A stretch of DNA of 64,000 nucleotides from Paraburkholderia sp. BL9I2N2 (GCF_004339745.1 NZ_SMGP01000005.1:372001-436000); one strand, 5' to 3'. Positions 18,830-28,298 are shown, counted from the stretch's first letter. Notes: generated from the letters alone by a model not told the origin. Numbers and translations: made by a program.

Positions 18830-19824
18830 TGCGAGGCGCCCGATGATGCGATCGCCGCCGACGCCGGCTGTGCAGCCGAGCCAGCCGGAACAGCAGACGT
18901 AGCCGAAGCCGCTACCGCACCCGACGCCCCCGCATCCGGATGCTTCTTACCGCCAGGCGACAGATCACGCACCGACACAGTCGCCGTGCGCCCGGCAATC
19001 ATGCGGAAATCCGCAGGCACTTCATCGAGCGCCACACGCACCGGAATCCGCTGCGCGAGCCGCACCCAACTGAACGCCGGGTTCACATTCGGCAGCAGAT
19101 TCGAGCCTTGCGTGCGGTCGCGATCCTCGATCGCGGCGACGATGCTTTGCACGTGTCCACGCAACACGGCCGGCTCGCCCATCACCGTGATATCGACCGG
19201 CTGACCGATGTCGATGCCACCCAGCTTGGTTTCCTCGAAATAGCCATCGACACGGAACGAATGCATGTCCACCACCGAAACCACCGCCCGTCCCGCCGCG
19301 ACATATTCGCCGACGCGCGGCGCGCGGTCGTTCAGATAACCGTCGACCGGACTCGCGATCGTGGCGCGCTGCAAATTCAGCTTCGCCGTGTCGATAGCCA
19401 CATTCGCATCAGCGAGCGCGGCCTCGCCCTGTTCGACGCGCGAGCGGCTTTCTTCCGACACCTCCGCTGCGACCAGGTTGCCGAGCTTGCGGTTGCGCGC
19501 ATCTTCGCGGCGCGCCTGATCGAGCGTGGCGCGGCGTTGTTGCGCGGTGGCCTGCGCCTGGCGCAGCGCGAGCGTATAGCGGGCCTGATCGATCACGAAC
19601 AGCACCTGGCCTTGCTTGACCTGCTGGTTGTCCACTACCTCGACCGACGAGATCAGCCCCGAGATGTCCGGTGCGACCTGGATCACATCGGCGCGCACGT
19701 GTCCGTCGCGGGTCCAGGGCGCGAACATGTAGTAGCCGACCAGTTTCCACAGCACGAAGGCGGCGACGACGACGACGATCAAGGTCAGCAGAATTTGACC
19801 GACGGAGAACCAGGTTTTTTTCAC
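18826..19824 (-). CDS. HlyD/AaeA-type periplasmic adaptor (membrane fusion) protein
   Basis: This 332-residue adaptor has one N-terminal membrane anchor (ILLTLIVVVVAAFVLWKLV) and a periplasmic body. The FAPWTRDGHVRADVIQVAPDI block is the biotinyl-lipoyl half typical of AaeA/EmrA. A coiled-coil hairpin (about 85-150, rich in Ala/Arg/Gln) and ATIASPVDGYLNDRAPRVGEYV follow. The C-terminal 40 residues are low-complexity Ala/Ser. It links the FUSC pump in the inner membrane to the OMF. Overlaps with both neighbours (ATGA-type) show tight operon structure. Confidence 0.9.
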   Translation of the reverse strand: MKKTWFSVGQILLTLIVVVVAAFVLWKLVGYYMFAPWTRDGHVRADVIQVAPDISGLISSVEVVDNQQVKQGQVLFVIDQARYTLALRQAQATAQQRRATLDQARREDARNRKLGNLVAAEVSEESRSRVEQGEAALADANVAIDTAKLNLQRATIASPVDGYLNDRAPRVGEYVAAGRAVVSVVDMHSFRVDGYFEETKLGGIDIGQPVDITVMGEPAVLRGHVQSIVAAIEDRDRTQGSNLLPNVNPAFSWVRLAQRIPVRVALDEVPADFRMIAGRTATVSVRDLSPGGKKHPDAGASGAVAASATSAVPAGSAAQPASAAIASSGASQ

Positions 19825-20030
19825 GTTATTAGTCTGTGCGAAACGACAACGACAAGGCCCAGCACCAGCACATAGATGCCGAGATCGAAGATGGAGCGAT
19901 GCCAGACGAAACGGTAAAAGCCGACGCGCGCGAGCACCGTGCGAATGGCCAGGTTGATCAGATACGCGACCAACATCAGCACGAGCACGGCCGGCACGAA
20001 CACGCCGAAGATATCGATTTCACCGATCAT
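19821..20030 (-). CDS. DUF1656 (AaeX-like) small membrane protein
   Basis: This 69-residue protein has two hydrophobic segments (VFVPAVLVLMLVAYLINLAI and IFDLGIYVLVLGLVVVV) joined by RFVWHRS. This pattern is DUF1656/AaeX, almost always found next to AaeA- and AaeB-type efflux genes, though its own role is not established. It overlaps the adaptor gene by four bases. Confidence 0.88.
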   Translation of the reverse strand: MIGEIDIFGVFVPAVLVLMLVAYLINLAIRTVLARVGFYRFVWHRSIFDLGIYVLVLGLVVVVSHRLIT

Positions 20031-20085
20031 CGCGGGGAGTGGAAAAGGGTGGAGAGGGCTGGAAAGTCGCGACGAGTTGGGCGCA

Positions 20086-22188
20086 TCAGGCAGCGGCCTC
20101 CGGTTCGGGCGGCGTCGGTGTCGTCAGCGTGGCCGGAAACAGCGAAAGACGCAAGCCGACCAGCGCGTGCAACGCTTCGCGCAGCCGGCGTGCCGAGGTT
20201 TGCGAGGTCGCGCTCGGCGCATCGGCGTTGGCGAGCCCTTGTGCCGTCACGCGCGCCACGGCGGCGTCGATCGACGACATCAGGCTGTCGGGCACCGGCT
20301 CGCGCTTGCGGCGATTGACACAGCTTTCATAGTACCGACGCACGTCGTCGAGCACGTGATCGATCGCGGCGGGCGCTTCGCCGCCCAGCTTGTGGGTCAG
20401 GCGGCGCAGATCGAGTGCGTTGAAGGCGATGCGCAGATCGCGAAAGCTTTCGATCGACGGATGGCGATGGTCGTCGGTCGCGGCAAGGCGCGGGATCAAC
20501 TGCATCAGGCGGTCGAGCATGCGCGCGGCGAGATTGCGCGGATCGTGGATCGGCCGCGTCGATGCCGTGAGCGCCACGTCGGCCCAGCTCGAACGCAGCA
20601 GACGGGCCGCCGCGAGTTCGGCGCCGAACGGGCGCGTCACGCGCGTCCACAGATACGCGTAAAGCAAGCCGGCGAGGCCCGCGAGATTGCTGTTCATGAA
20701 CACCAGGAAGTTGGCGTCGTACGCGTCCTGAATGCTGATGAAGGTGGCCGTGTTCACCGCGACCAGCACCGTGGCCAGGTTGAACTGCGGGCGCGGGATC
20801 AGCGTGCCGACGAAGATGAACGGCGCGGCGAACATGATCACCAGCATGGGAAAGTCGTGCACGTGCGGCAGCACGACGAACAGATAGACGCCCGCCGCCA
20901 CCACGCTGATCGCGGTCGCCACGAAGAAGCGGAACACGAACGGCGCGGGTTCGTCGAGCGCGGCGAAGAAGCAGCACGCCACGGCCGCGAGTGTGACCGC
21001 GCTCGCGCCGTCGTTCCAGCCTGAGCTGATCCACAAACTGCACGCGAGAATCACAGCCGCCGCCGCCGAGCCGGTGGAGAACAGCATGATGCCGTGATCG
21101 TAGAAGCGCTCGGTGCCGCCCAGCCGCCAATGACGGAAGCGCGGGCGCCACGAGCCTTCTTCCCGCGTGATGATGATGCGCAGCGAGCGGCAGTCCTGCC
21201 AGACGTCGATCACCTGTTTCATGCGCCACAGTGCGTTCGAGAGCAGCGCGCCGTCCCAGCCCGCGAGTGCGGACGGCGGCGGCTGCATCGCCGCGATGCG
21301 CTCGCGCAGCGCGTCGGCGGTCGGGTCGGGGTGATCGCCTTCGCTCACGGTGGGCATCGGCTCCTCGAACCATTTGATGACGTCGGCGAGCAGGCTTTCC
21401 AGACCCTCGGGCCACGTCTGCCGGCCGCTGTTGTAGAGCGCGATCAGCGGATCGGCGAGCGACGACATGATCGGCAGCAGCAACTGCATGCGTCCGCGCA
21501 GTTCATGCGTGCGCGCCAGCACGTCGGGCCGCGTGTGATCGTAGGCAAGCTGGCTCAGCAGCAATTCCAGACCATTGATGGTGGCCGCGATGCGCTGCCG
21601 GGCACCCGAAATCGCCGAGCCGGCAATCCGCCCGGAGAGCGTTTCGGTCGCATAGAAGGCGGCGTCGCGAAACCATGCGTCGGTTCGCTCGATGATGGTC
21701 GGCGCAAGCCGGCTCGGAAACAGCGCGCCGCCGACAATGCTCGCGCAAACGATGCCAAGCGTGATCTCTTCGGTACGGCTGACCGCGAGATCGAACACGC
21801 CGCCGGGATTGGTCACCGAGGGCAGCGCGATGATCGGCATCGTATAGCCGGCCAGCAGGAACACATAGCTGCGCGCGGTGCGGTCGGACACCGCCAGATA
21901 CAGGAGCGTGCCGGTCCAGAGCGCCACGATCACGCTGAATAGATACGGCGATTCGACGAAGGGCGGCACCAGCAGCACCGCGGCCGAGGCGCCGAGCATG
22001 GTGCCGAGCGCGCGATAAAGCGCCTTGGAGCGTGTCGCGCCGACAAACGGGTTCGACACGATGTAGACGGTCGCCATCGCCCAATACGGCCGCGGTAGTT
22101 CGAGCGCGAGGCCGATGTAGAGCGCGATCATCGCCGCGGCAAACGTCTTGACGGAGAACAGCCAGTCGCGAAGGGAAGGGTAGACCAT
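20086..22188 (-). CDS. FUSC family inner-membrane transporter (AaeB-like)
   Basis: This 700-residue transporter has two membrane blocks of about six segments each, at residues 10-170 and about 370-520, and cytosolic regions after each. The N-terminal LALELPRPYWAMATVYIVSNPFVG and the internal GARQRIAATINGLE are typical of the FUSC/AaeB family, proton-driven exporters of aromatic acids such as p-hydroxybenzoate. It is coupled with the adaptor, DUF1656 and OMF genes. Substrate here is inferred only from the family. Confidence 0.9.
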   Translation of the reverse strand: MVYPSLRDWLFSVKTFAAAMIALYIGLALELPRPYWAMATVYIVSNPFVGATRSKALYRALGTMLGASAAVLLVPPFVESPYLFSVIVALWTGTLLYLAVSDRTARSYVFLLAGYTMPIIALPSVTNPGGVFDLAVSRTEEITLGIVCASIVGGALFPSRLAPTIIERTDAWFRDAAFYATETLSGRIAGSAISGARQRIAATINGLELLLSQLAYDHTRPDVLARTHELRGRMQLLLPIMSSLADPLIALYNSGRQTWPEGLESLLADVIKWFEEPMPTVSEGDHPDPTADALRERIAAMQPPPSALAGWDGALLSNALWRMKQVIDVWQDCRSLRIIITREEGSWRPRFRHWRLGGTERFYDHGIMLFSTGSAAAAVILACSLWISSGWNDGASAVTLAAVACCFFAALDEPAPFVFRFFVATAISVVAAGVYLFVVLPHVHDFPMLVIMFAAPFIFVGTLIPRPQFNLATVLVAVNTATFISIQDAYDANFLVFMNSNLAGLAGLLYAYLWTRVTRPFGAELAAARLLRSSWADVALTASTRPIHDPRNLAARMLDRLMQLIPRLAATDDHRHPSIESFRDLRIAFNALDLRRLTHKLGGEAPAAIDHVLDDVRRYYESCVNRRKREPVPDSLMSSIDAAVARVTAQGLANADAPSATSQTSARRLREALHALVGLRLSLFPATLTTPTPPEPEAAA

Positions 22189-22194
22189 AAACCG

Positions 22195-22797
22195 TTACGC
22201 CGGATCGTTGGCGCTGTGCGGCGCGGCGGTGTCTGCTTTGCCTTTGTTCGCTTTGGTAGCTTTGCGGGGTTGGCTGGCGTGCTGCGTTGGTTTGACCGAG
22301 GCGCGTTGAACGCCTTCATCGCGGTCCGGATCGCCGCTGGGATCGTTGTTCTGATCGGCACGTTCGCCGGCGTCGGCGGTGAAAGCGGCCAGCACGCGCA
22401 AGGTCGCTTCGAGATCGCTGCGCGAGACGTCTTTCAACGCCAGCGCCCGCAACGTGACCAGTTCTTCTTCCATTTTCGCGGTGACGGCGCGGCCTTCTTC
22501 TGTGAGCACCACGGTTTTCGCACGCCGGTCTTCGGGGTCTTCGTCGCGACGCATCAGACCTGCGGCGCACAGTTGATCGAGCAACCGCACCAGCGAGGGC
22601 CCTTCGATACCGATGTGATCGGCGAGCGTGACCTGGCGCACCGCCGCGCCGAGGCGGCTGGCGGTCAGGAGCGGCGTGGCGCACGCCTCGGAGACATTGA
22701 AGGCCGCCAGCACGCCGTGGCTCGTGCGCCGCCATTTTCGGGCGGCGACGACCAGCGTGCTGCTGACTGTCCGGCGCAAGGTATCGAGATTCGACAT
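22195..22797 (-). CDS. MarR family transcriptional regulator of the efflux operon
   Basis: This 200-residue protein has a winged helix-turn-helix over residues about 50-110 (RQVTLADHIGIEGPSLVRLLDQL, then GLMRRDEDPEDRRAKTVVLTEEG), the MarR signature including the DxR wing. The last 55 residues are a polar Lys/Ala/Gln tail of no known function. It ends six bases before the FUSC gene and is the first gene of the operon, so it is probably an autorepressor relieved by aromatic ligands. Confidence 0.9.
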   Translation of the reverse strand: MSNLDTLRRTVSSTLVVAARKWRRTSHGVLAAFNVSEACATPLLTASRLGAAVRQVTLADHIGIEGPSLVRLLDQLCAAGLMRRDEDPEDRRAKTVVLTEEGRAVTAKMEEELVTLRALALKDVSRSDLEATLRVLAAFTADAGERADQNNDPSGDPDRDEGVQRASVKPTQHASQPRKATKANKGKADTAAPHSANDPA

Positions 22798-22815
22798 GGC
22801 CGGTATTGTATTTCC

Positions 22816-22853
22816 AAAAAATTCGTTAGCAAACTATTGAATCGGAATTTTTT
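22816..22853. promoter_or_regulatory. Dyad upstream of marR, candidate operator
   Basis: AAAAAATTC (22816-22824) and GAATTTTTT (22845-22853) are a perfect 9-bp inverted repeat in an AT-rich pocket starting 19 bases before the MarR start codon. It could be the MarR operator or the facing T-tract terminator of the adjacent gap. Its closeness to the start favours regulation. Confidence 0.4.
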
Positions 22854-22914
22854 GTGACGTTGCGATGCGGCCGCGTGCGTGGACAGGCGCCGGGGTTCGC
22901 CATGCAAACGTCGC

Positions 22915-24573
22915 TCAAGCCGCGAGTCCGAGCCTTACCGTACGCGCCAGATCATCGAGTTGAAAAGGCTTGCGCAAAATCGTGCAGCGCTTTACGGCCA
23001 GCCCGGAAATGTCCACGTCCGCATAACCCGTTGCGAGGATCACCGGCAAATCCTCGCGCATCTTGCGCGCCTCGGCGATCACGTCGATCCCGTTCATGCC
23101 GGGCATCGCGAAGTCCACCATCAGCAGGTCCGGGTTGTCGTCCTGCAAGCGATTCAGGCCCGCGCGTCCATCGGCGGCTTCGGTCACGGTGTAGCCGAGC
23201 ATTCTCAGCGACTCGACCAGCATGGCGCGCACCTCGCCGTCGTCTTCGACCACCAGGACGCGCTTTTCGCCGACCACGTTCGCTTCCGCATCGGACGCCG
23301 CTTCGGCCTGCGGCGCCACGCGTTCGCGCAACGGCAGCCAGATCTCCACCGTGGTGCCCACGCCTTCCTCGCTGAACAGACGCGCCGTGCCGCCAGCTTG
23401 CCTCGCAATGCCGTAGACCTGACTCAAGCCGAGCCCGGTGCCCTTGCCGATCGGCTTGGTGGTGAAGAACGGATCGAAGACGCGCGACACCACATCGGCC
23501 GGCACACCCGAGCCGGTATCGGCGACTTCGACCACTACGTAGCGGCCTTCATCGAGTGTCTGATCGGGCGCTTCGCGCACCTTCACGCAAATGCTGAGCT
23601 GGCCGCCGCCCGGCATGGCATCGCGCGCGTTGATGGCGAGATTGAGAACGGCCAGTTCGAGCTGATTGGCGTCGGCCTGTGTCCACATCTCTTCGCCATC
23701 GAACTCGTTGGTATAGCGGATGCTTGAACCGAGCGACACCGTGATGATGTCGCGCATGCCTTGCAGCAACGCCACCACGTCCACGGCTTTCAGATCGAGG
23801 TTGCTGTTGCGCGAGAAAGTGAGCAACTGCCCGGTCAGTTTCGCGCCGCGTTCGGTCGCGCGTTTGACGGTGGCGGCCATGCCGCGAAGGCGCTCGTCGC
23901 TGCTCACGCGCGCAATCAACTCCGCGTTGACCATGATGACGTTCAGCAGATTGTTGAAGTCGTGCGCGATGCCGCCGGTGAGTTGCCCGAGTGCTTCCAT
24001 CTTCTGTGATTGCACCAGCACGGCCTGCACTTTGGCGCGCTCGTGAATTTCCATCATCAGCCTGTTGTTGGCGGAGGCGAGTTCGTGAGTGCGTTCGGCG
24101 ATGCGGCTTTCCAGCGAGTCGTTCAATTGCACCAGCGCCTCTTGCGCTTCGATCCGCTCGGCCAGATGGCGGCGCGATTCGTATTGCCGCGCGCGTGCCC
24201 GCAACGACGACGCTACCGCGCGCCGCAACGTTTCCGAATTCAGCGGGCGCTCGAGCACGACCACGTTGCCGAGTCGTTCGAGCACTTCCAGGCCACGTTC
24301 GGAACGATGTCCGAGGCGTGAGGCGGCGAGCAGAATGAACGGGAAATCGGACCACGCCGGTTGCTGTTCGAGCCAGGTGAAAAGCCGGATCGCATGGTTG
24401 CCCGCGAGCGCTTCTTCAGCGATCAACGCGGCGCCCGCACCGGCGTCCAGCGCCGCGGTGAGCGTGTCGGCATCGCGGCAGGCCACGCACAGGCGCTTAT
24501 CTTTGTGCAGCACTTCGGCAATCACATCGGCGTCGCGGCCAAACGGCGCCAGGATGAGGACGCGTTGCTCCAT
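22915..24573 (-). CDS. Hybrid sensor histidine kinase with C-terminal receiver
   Basis: This 552-residue protein has no membrane segments. Residues 1-125 resemble a receiver domain that has lost the phosphorylated Asp (AAGAALIAEEAL at the usual site). A coiled coil (about 130-190) leads to the HisKA box GGIAHDFNNLLNVIMVNAEL and the HATPase boxes LELAVLNLAINARDAM, ADTGSGVP and GKGTGLGLSQVYGI. The C-terminal receiver has EDD acidic residues, the phospho-Asp in LLMVDFAMPGMNG and the Lys in RKPF. The start lies three bases after the stop of the KaiC-like gene, so the two form one unit. Input signal unknown. Confidence 0.92.
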   Translation of the reverse strand: MEQRVLILAPFGRDADVIAEVLHKDKRLCVACRDADTLTAALDAGAGAALIAEEALAGNHAIRLFTWLEQQPAWSDFPFILLAASRLGHRSERGLEVLERLGNVVVLERPLNSETLRRAVASSLRARARQYESRRHLAERIEAQEALVQLNDSLESRIAERTHELASANNRLMMEIHERAKVQAVLVQSQKMEALGQLTGGIAHDFNNLLNVIMVNAELIARVSSDERLRGMAATVKRATERGAKLTGQLLTFSRNSNLDLKAVDVVALLQGMRDIITVSLGSSIRYTNEFDGEEMWTQADANQLELAVLNLAINARDAMPGGGQLSICVKVREAPDQTLDEGRYVVVEVADTGSGVPADVVSRVFDPFFTTKPIGKGTGLGLSQVYGIARQAGGTARLFSEEGVGTTVEIWLPLRERVAPQAEAASDAEANVVGEKRVLVVEDDGEVRAMLVESLRMLGYTVTEAADGRAGLNRLQDDNPDLLMVDFAMPGMNGIDVIAEARKMREDLPVILATGYADVDISGLAVKRCTILRKPFQLDDLARTVRLGLAA

Positions 24574-24576
24574 GAC

Positions 24577-26094
24577 TTACTGCCCAGACGTGTCGATGAC
24601 GCGATTCGTCGAACCGAGCAGCGCGGTGCTGCCGCGATAAGCCGGCAGGCCGGAGAGCACACCCTCGAAGTCGCGCAGCGCCTCGCCCACTTCCACGCCG
24701 TTGCCGCCGAGCCGGAACTGGCGGATCGAACGCTCGTGGGCATTGGCGCGGCTCTTCACGGCCGTCACGGCGGTGAGCACTTCGCCGTGGTGTTCGAAAT
24801 AGCGGAACAGCACGACCACGTCGCTCAGATAGCTGATGTCGATATCGTTCTGCACCTCGCCGATAATGCCGTGCTGTCCCAGCACGAGCATCGTGATGAT
24901 GCCTTGCTGGTTCAGATAGCCGAGCAGTTCATGCATTTGCAGCAGCAGATAGCGCTCGCCGGGCATGGCCTGGAGATAGGCGTTCAGGCTGTCGATCGCG
25001 ACGTACTTGACGTCTCTCTTCTCGACCGACTGGCGCACGTCGCTGGCGAATTCGCCGGGCGAGATTTCCGCCGGATCGATCTGGCGCAGCGTCAGCAGGC
25101 CGCTCTCCACGTGCGGCGCCAGATGCATGCCGAGCGTCGCGCAGCGGATCATCAGCGTGACGAGGGTCTCGTCGAACACGTAGTAGACGCAGCGCTCGCC
25201 GCGTTCGAGCGCCGCGACCAGGCACGACACCACCGTGGTGGTTTTGCCGACGCCCGAAGGGCCGATCATCAGCGCATTGGTGCCCGGGATCAGACCGCCG
25301 CCGAGCAACGCGTCGAGGCCCGGTGTGCCGGTGCTGACCGGCTCGGTGTCGAACGTCGCATGATGTTCCGCCGCGACGAGGCGCGGATACACGTGGATGC
25401 CGCCGGTGTCGAGCGTGAAGTCGTGGTACCCCTCGCGGAATTTGATGCCGCGCATCTTGGCGATGCGCGCGCGCCGCCGGTTGCCGCCGTAGTCGTGCAC
25501 GAGATTGTCGAGGCTGACCACGCCGTGCGCGATGCTGTGCAGCTGCACGTCGCCGGGATCGGCCGAATTGTCGTCGAGCAGCAGCACCGTGCATTCACGG
25601 GTGGCGAAATAGCGCTTGAGCGCGAGAATCTGCCGCCGGTAACGCAACGGGTTCTGCGACAGCAGACGCAACTCGGAAAGGCTGTCGAGCACGATGCGCG
25701 CGGGTTTGAGTTCGTCGACCTGCTGGATGACGTTGCGCACCGTCTCGCCGAGTTCGACCTCGGCCGGGTGCAGCACGGTCTGCTCGTACTGCGGATCGAG
25801 ACCCTCGTCCGACACCAGCTCGAGAATCCTGAAGCCGCCGATGTTCCAGCCGTGGCTTTCAGCTACCGAGATCAGTTCGGAGCGGGTTTCGGACAAGGTG
25901 ATGTACAAGCCTCCCTGTCCTTCTTCGACACCCTTGAGTAAGAATTGCAAGGCCAGGGTAGTTTTACCTGTACCGGGCGCACCTTCCACGAGGTACATGC
26001 GGTGCGGCGTGAGACCGCCTCCCAGGATGTCGTCGATTCCTTCGATTCCCGAGGAAAGGCGGGCCGGCTTGGCGGCGGCTTGTCTGTTTGACAT
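24577..26094 (-). CDS. KaiC-like double RecA ATPase
   Basis: This 505-residue protein has two RecA-like domains, as in cyanobacterial KaiC. CI has Walker A GAPGTGKTT and CII has GPSGVGKTT. The catalytic Glu pairs are altered to SE (ITLSETRSEL) and DE (YVFDETL). At the KaiC phosphosite, ISTITD becomes ISYLSD: Ser421 is kept and the following Thr is Tyr422. No kaiA or kaiB is nearby. It sits directly before a hybrid histidine kinase gene, the arrangement of non-circadian KaiC signalling modules. Probable role: ATPase/kinase switch acting with that kinase; the output is unknown. Confidence 0.88.
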   Translation of the reverse strand: MSNRQAAAKPARLSSGIEGIDDILGGGLTPHRMYLVEGAPGTGKTTLALQFLLKGVEEGQGGLYITLSETRSELISVAESHGWNIGGFRILELVSDEGLDPQYEQTVLHPAEVELGETVRNVIQQVDELKPARIVLDSLSELRLLSQNPLRYRRQILALKRYFATRECTVLLLDDNSADPGDVQLHSIAHGVVSLDNLVHDYGGNRRRARIAKMRGIKFREGYHDFTLDTGGIHVYPRLVAAEHHATFDTEPVSTGTPGLDALLGGGLIPGTNALMIGPSGVGKTTTVVSCLVAALERGERCVYYVFDETLVTLMIRCATLGMHLAPHVESGLLTLRQIDPAEISPGEFASDVRQSVEKRDVKYVAIDSLNAYLQAMPGERYLLLQMHELLGYLNQQGIITMLVLGQHGIIGEVQNDIDISYLSDVVVLFRYFEHHGEVLTAVTAVKSRANAHERSIRQFRLGGNGVEVGEALRDFEGVLSGLPAYRGSTALLGSTNRVIDTSGQ

Positions 26095-26178
26095 GGCGTA
26101 GCGTTCTGGCGTCGATGAGTGGCTGGTGGTTGTTCAGCCGGTACGGCGAGAACGCAATATCTGTGCCCATCGACGCGA

Positions 26179-27081
26179 TCATCCAGCAGCGCGCTCCTTC
26201 ACCAGTTGAATGAAGCGCGTGGCCGCGCTGTTATGCAACGCCGTCGGATAGGCGAGGTGCAGCGGCGCGCTGAGTTTCGAGGGGTTCGCAAGCGTGCAAT
26301 ACACTGTGCCCACCTGGTCGTAACGCTGCATGGAAGCGGGCACCAGCGTCACTCCCAGACCCGCCGCCACGAGGTTGATGCCCGACACCATGCGCGGCAC
26401 TTCACGGGCAATGCGCGGGACGAAGCCGGCCTGCCGGCACGCGGCGAGGATATCGGCGTACATGCCGGGTGCGCCTGGGCGGCGGACCAGAATGAAGTCT
26501 TCGTGCGCCAGCGCTTTCAGCGACACTTGCGGCCGCTTCTTGCCCTTGAGCAACGGATGACCGACCGGCAACACCACGACCATCGGCTCGTCGAGCAGCA
26601 ACTCGAACGCCACGCCTTCGCGCGCGTCGACCGGCTTGCGTAGAAACGCCGTCTGAATCTGGCCCGCGGCCAGACGCTCGATGATCTCCGCCGCGTTGAG
26701 TTCGGCAAGCTCGACGGCGACCTCGGGGCACACCGCGCGAAACGCGCGGATCGCCTCCGTCGTGAACGGATGAAAGGCCGCGGAACTCGTCAGCCCGATC
26801 GAAATCGTGCCGAGCTCGCCGCGTGCAATCCGGCTCGCCTTTTCGACCGACTGCTGCAGATTCTGCAGCAAGCGTTGCGCGTCTTCGGCAAAGGCCTGGC
26901 CGGCCGGCGTCAAGGTGACGCCACGCGGCATGCGCACGAACAGTTCGAAGCCGATCTCTTCTTCCAGCGTTCGAATCTGCTGCGAGAGCGGCGGCTGTTG
27001 CATGGCCAGCCGCTCTGCCGCGCGCGTGAATTGGCCTTCTTCGGCGACCGCCAGAAAGTAACGCAGATGCCGCAGCTCCAT
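26179..27081 (-). CDS. LysR family regulator divergent from porin
   Basis: This 300-residue regulator begins MELRHLRYFLAVAEEGQFTRAAERLAMQQPPLSQQI, the winged helix of the CatR/BenM-like branch, followed by a ligand-binding domain (GTISIGLTSSAAFHPFT, GVAFELLLDEPMVVVLPVGHPL, VAAGLGVTLVPAS). The open frame extends 55 residues further, but the conserved N-terminus fixes the ATG at 27081. It is divergent from the porin and downstream genes, and is probably their regulator. Confidence 0.9.
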   Translation of the reverse strand: MELRHLRYFLAVAEEGQFTRAAERLAMQQPPLSQQIRTLEEEIGFELFVRMPRGVTLTPAGQAFAEDAQRLLQNLQQSVEKASRIARGELGTISIGLTSSAAFHPFTTEAIRAFRAVCPEVAVELAELNAAEIIERLAAGQIQTAFLRKPVDAREGVAFELLLDEPMVVVLPVGHPLLKGKKRPQVSLKALAHEDFILVRRPGAPGMYADILAACRQAGFVPRIAREVPRMVSGINLVAAGLGVTLVPASMQRYDQVGTVYCTLANPSKLSAPLHLAYPTALHNSAATRFIQLVKERAAG

Positions 27082-27245
27082 GGTGTTTCGTCTCCCGGAC
27101 AGCGCTCGAAGGTCGGCTCGCTGCCATATTGAATAAATATGGGTTGTGCTTAAAACAGGTATTTTACATTTACTACGGCCGATCCTACGATCTCGTCCAT
27201 CGCATAGGAAATGAACGCGAAATAAAACAAAACGTGGAGACGTCA

Positions 27246-28298
27246 ATGAAAAAACAATGTGCGGTGGCCACCCTGGCCGTCATGAGTTGCGCCGGCGCGC
27301 ATGCGCAAGCATCGGTCACGTTATACGGTGTGATCGACACCAACCTCGAATTTCTCAACCATGCCGGCGCCAGCGGCGGCTCGCTGGTCCGCGAGAATTC
27401 CGGCGGCTTGAGTAATTCGCGCTTCGGCTTTCGCGGCGCCGAAGATCTCGGCGGCGGCAACAAAGCGTTCTTCATTCTCGAAGCGGGCTTCAACGGCAAC
27501 GACGGCACCAACGCGAGCGCCGGCGTGCTGTTCAACCGCACGGCCGCAGTGGGGCTTTCGAATGCCTACGGCGCACTGTCGGCGGGCTTGCAGTACACGG
27601 CGATGTACGACACGCTCATCAAATACGACCCGATGGTGTTCGGCCAGCAATACACGTGGATGCCGACCACCGGCTCCGTCGACGGCTTTTCGTTCAAGGC
27701 GCGCGTGAACAACTCGGTCAAGTATGTGGGCCGCTTCGGCGGTTTGACGGCGACGGCGGATTACAGCTTCGGCGGCTCGGCGGATTCGTTTCAGAGCAGC
27801 GCGGCCTACGGCGGCGCGCTCGATTACGACATGGGCAGCTTTGCCGCCGCGGTGGCCTATGACTACCGCAACGGCGCGATCAACTCGACCGGCATGTGGA
27901 CCAAGTCGCGCAACTGGAGCGCCTCGGCGCGCGAGCAGCTCGGCGACGTCACGCTGATGGGCGGCTATGAGCACTATTTGTTTAACCCGACCAAGGGCAA
28001 GTCGGTGTCGTCGGCATTGTGGTTCGGCGGCGTGCGCTATCTGATCGCGCCGGCTTTCCGCCTGACGGCCGCCGCGTACTACCAGAGCAACAAGGCGGAC
28101 AACGTGTCGAACTCGTTGATGGGCGTGCTGGGCGCGGACTATATTCTGTCGAAGCGAACCGATGTGTACGCAACGGTCGCGTATGCCGCGTCCACGCACT
28201 ACGCCAACGATCAGTACACGCCCGTCGGTTTGACGAGCGACACCGCGTTCGGTCCGAACCAGACAGGTGTGACGCTCGGCATTCGCCACCGGTTCTGA
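27246..28298 (+). CDS. Outer-membrane porin (Gram-negative porin, Burkholderia type)
   Basis: This 350-residue trimeric-type porin has a signal peptide (MKKQCAVATLAVMSCAGAHAQ) and then SVTLYGVIDTNLEF, the usual first beta strand of betaproteobacterial porins. SRFGFRGAEDLGGGNKAFFILE and the C-terminal GVTLGIRHRF (terminal Phe) are also diagnostic. ATG 27246 has GGAG seven bases upstream. It probably lets the substrate of the downstream hydrolase/transporter genes cross the outer membrane. Confidence 0.93.
   Translation: MKKQCAVATLAVMSCAGAHAQASVTLYGVIDTNLEFLNHAGASGGSLVRENSGGLSNSRFGFRGAEDLGGGNKAFFILEAGFNGNDGTNASAGVLFNRTAAVGLSNAYGALSAGLQYTAMYDTLIKYDPMVFGQQYTWMPTTGSVDGFSFKARVNNSVKYVGRFGGLTATADYSFGGSADSFQSSAAYGGALDYDMGSFAAAVAYDYRNGAINSTGMWTKSRNWSASAREQLGDVTLMGGYEHYLFNPTKGKSVSSALWFGGVRYLIAPAFRLTAAAYYQSNKADNVSNSLMGVLGADYILSKRTDVYATVAYAASTHYANDQYTPVGLTSDTAFGPNQTGVTLGIRHRF

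Noticed and set aside
24361-25941. 526-residue open frame antisense to the KaiC-like gene
   Set aside because: High-GC shadow frame without a motif, start or conserved neighbour; the opposite strand carries a complete ATPase.
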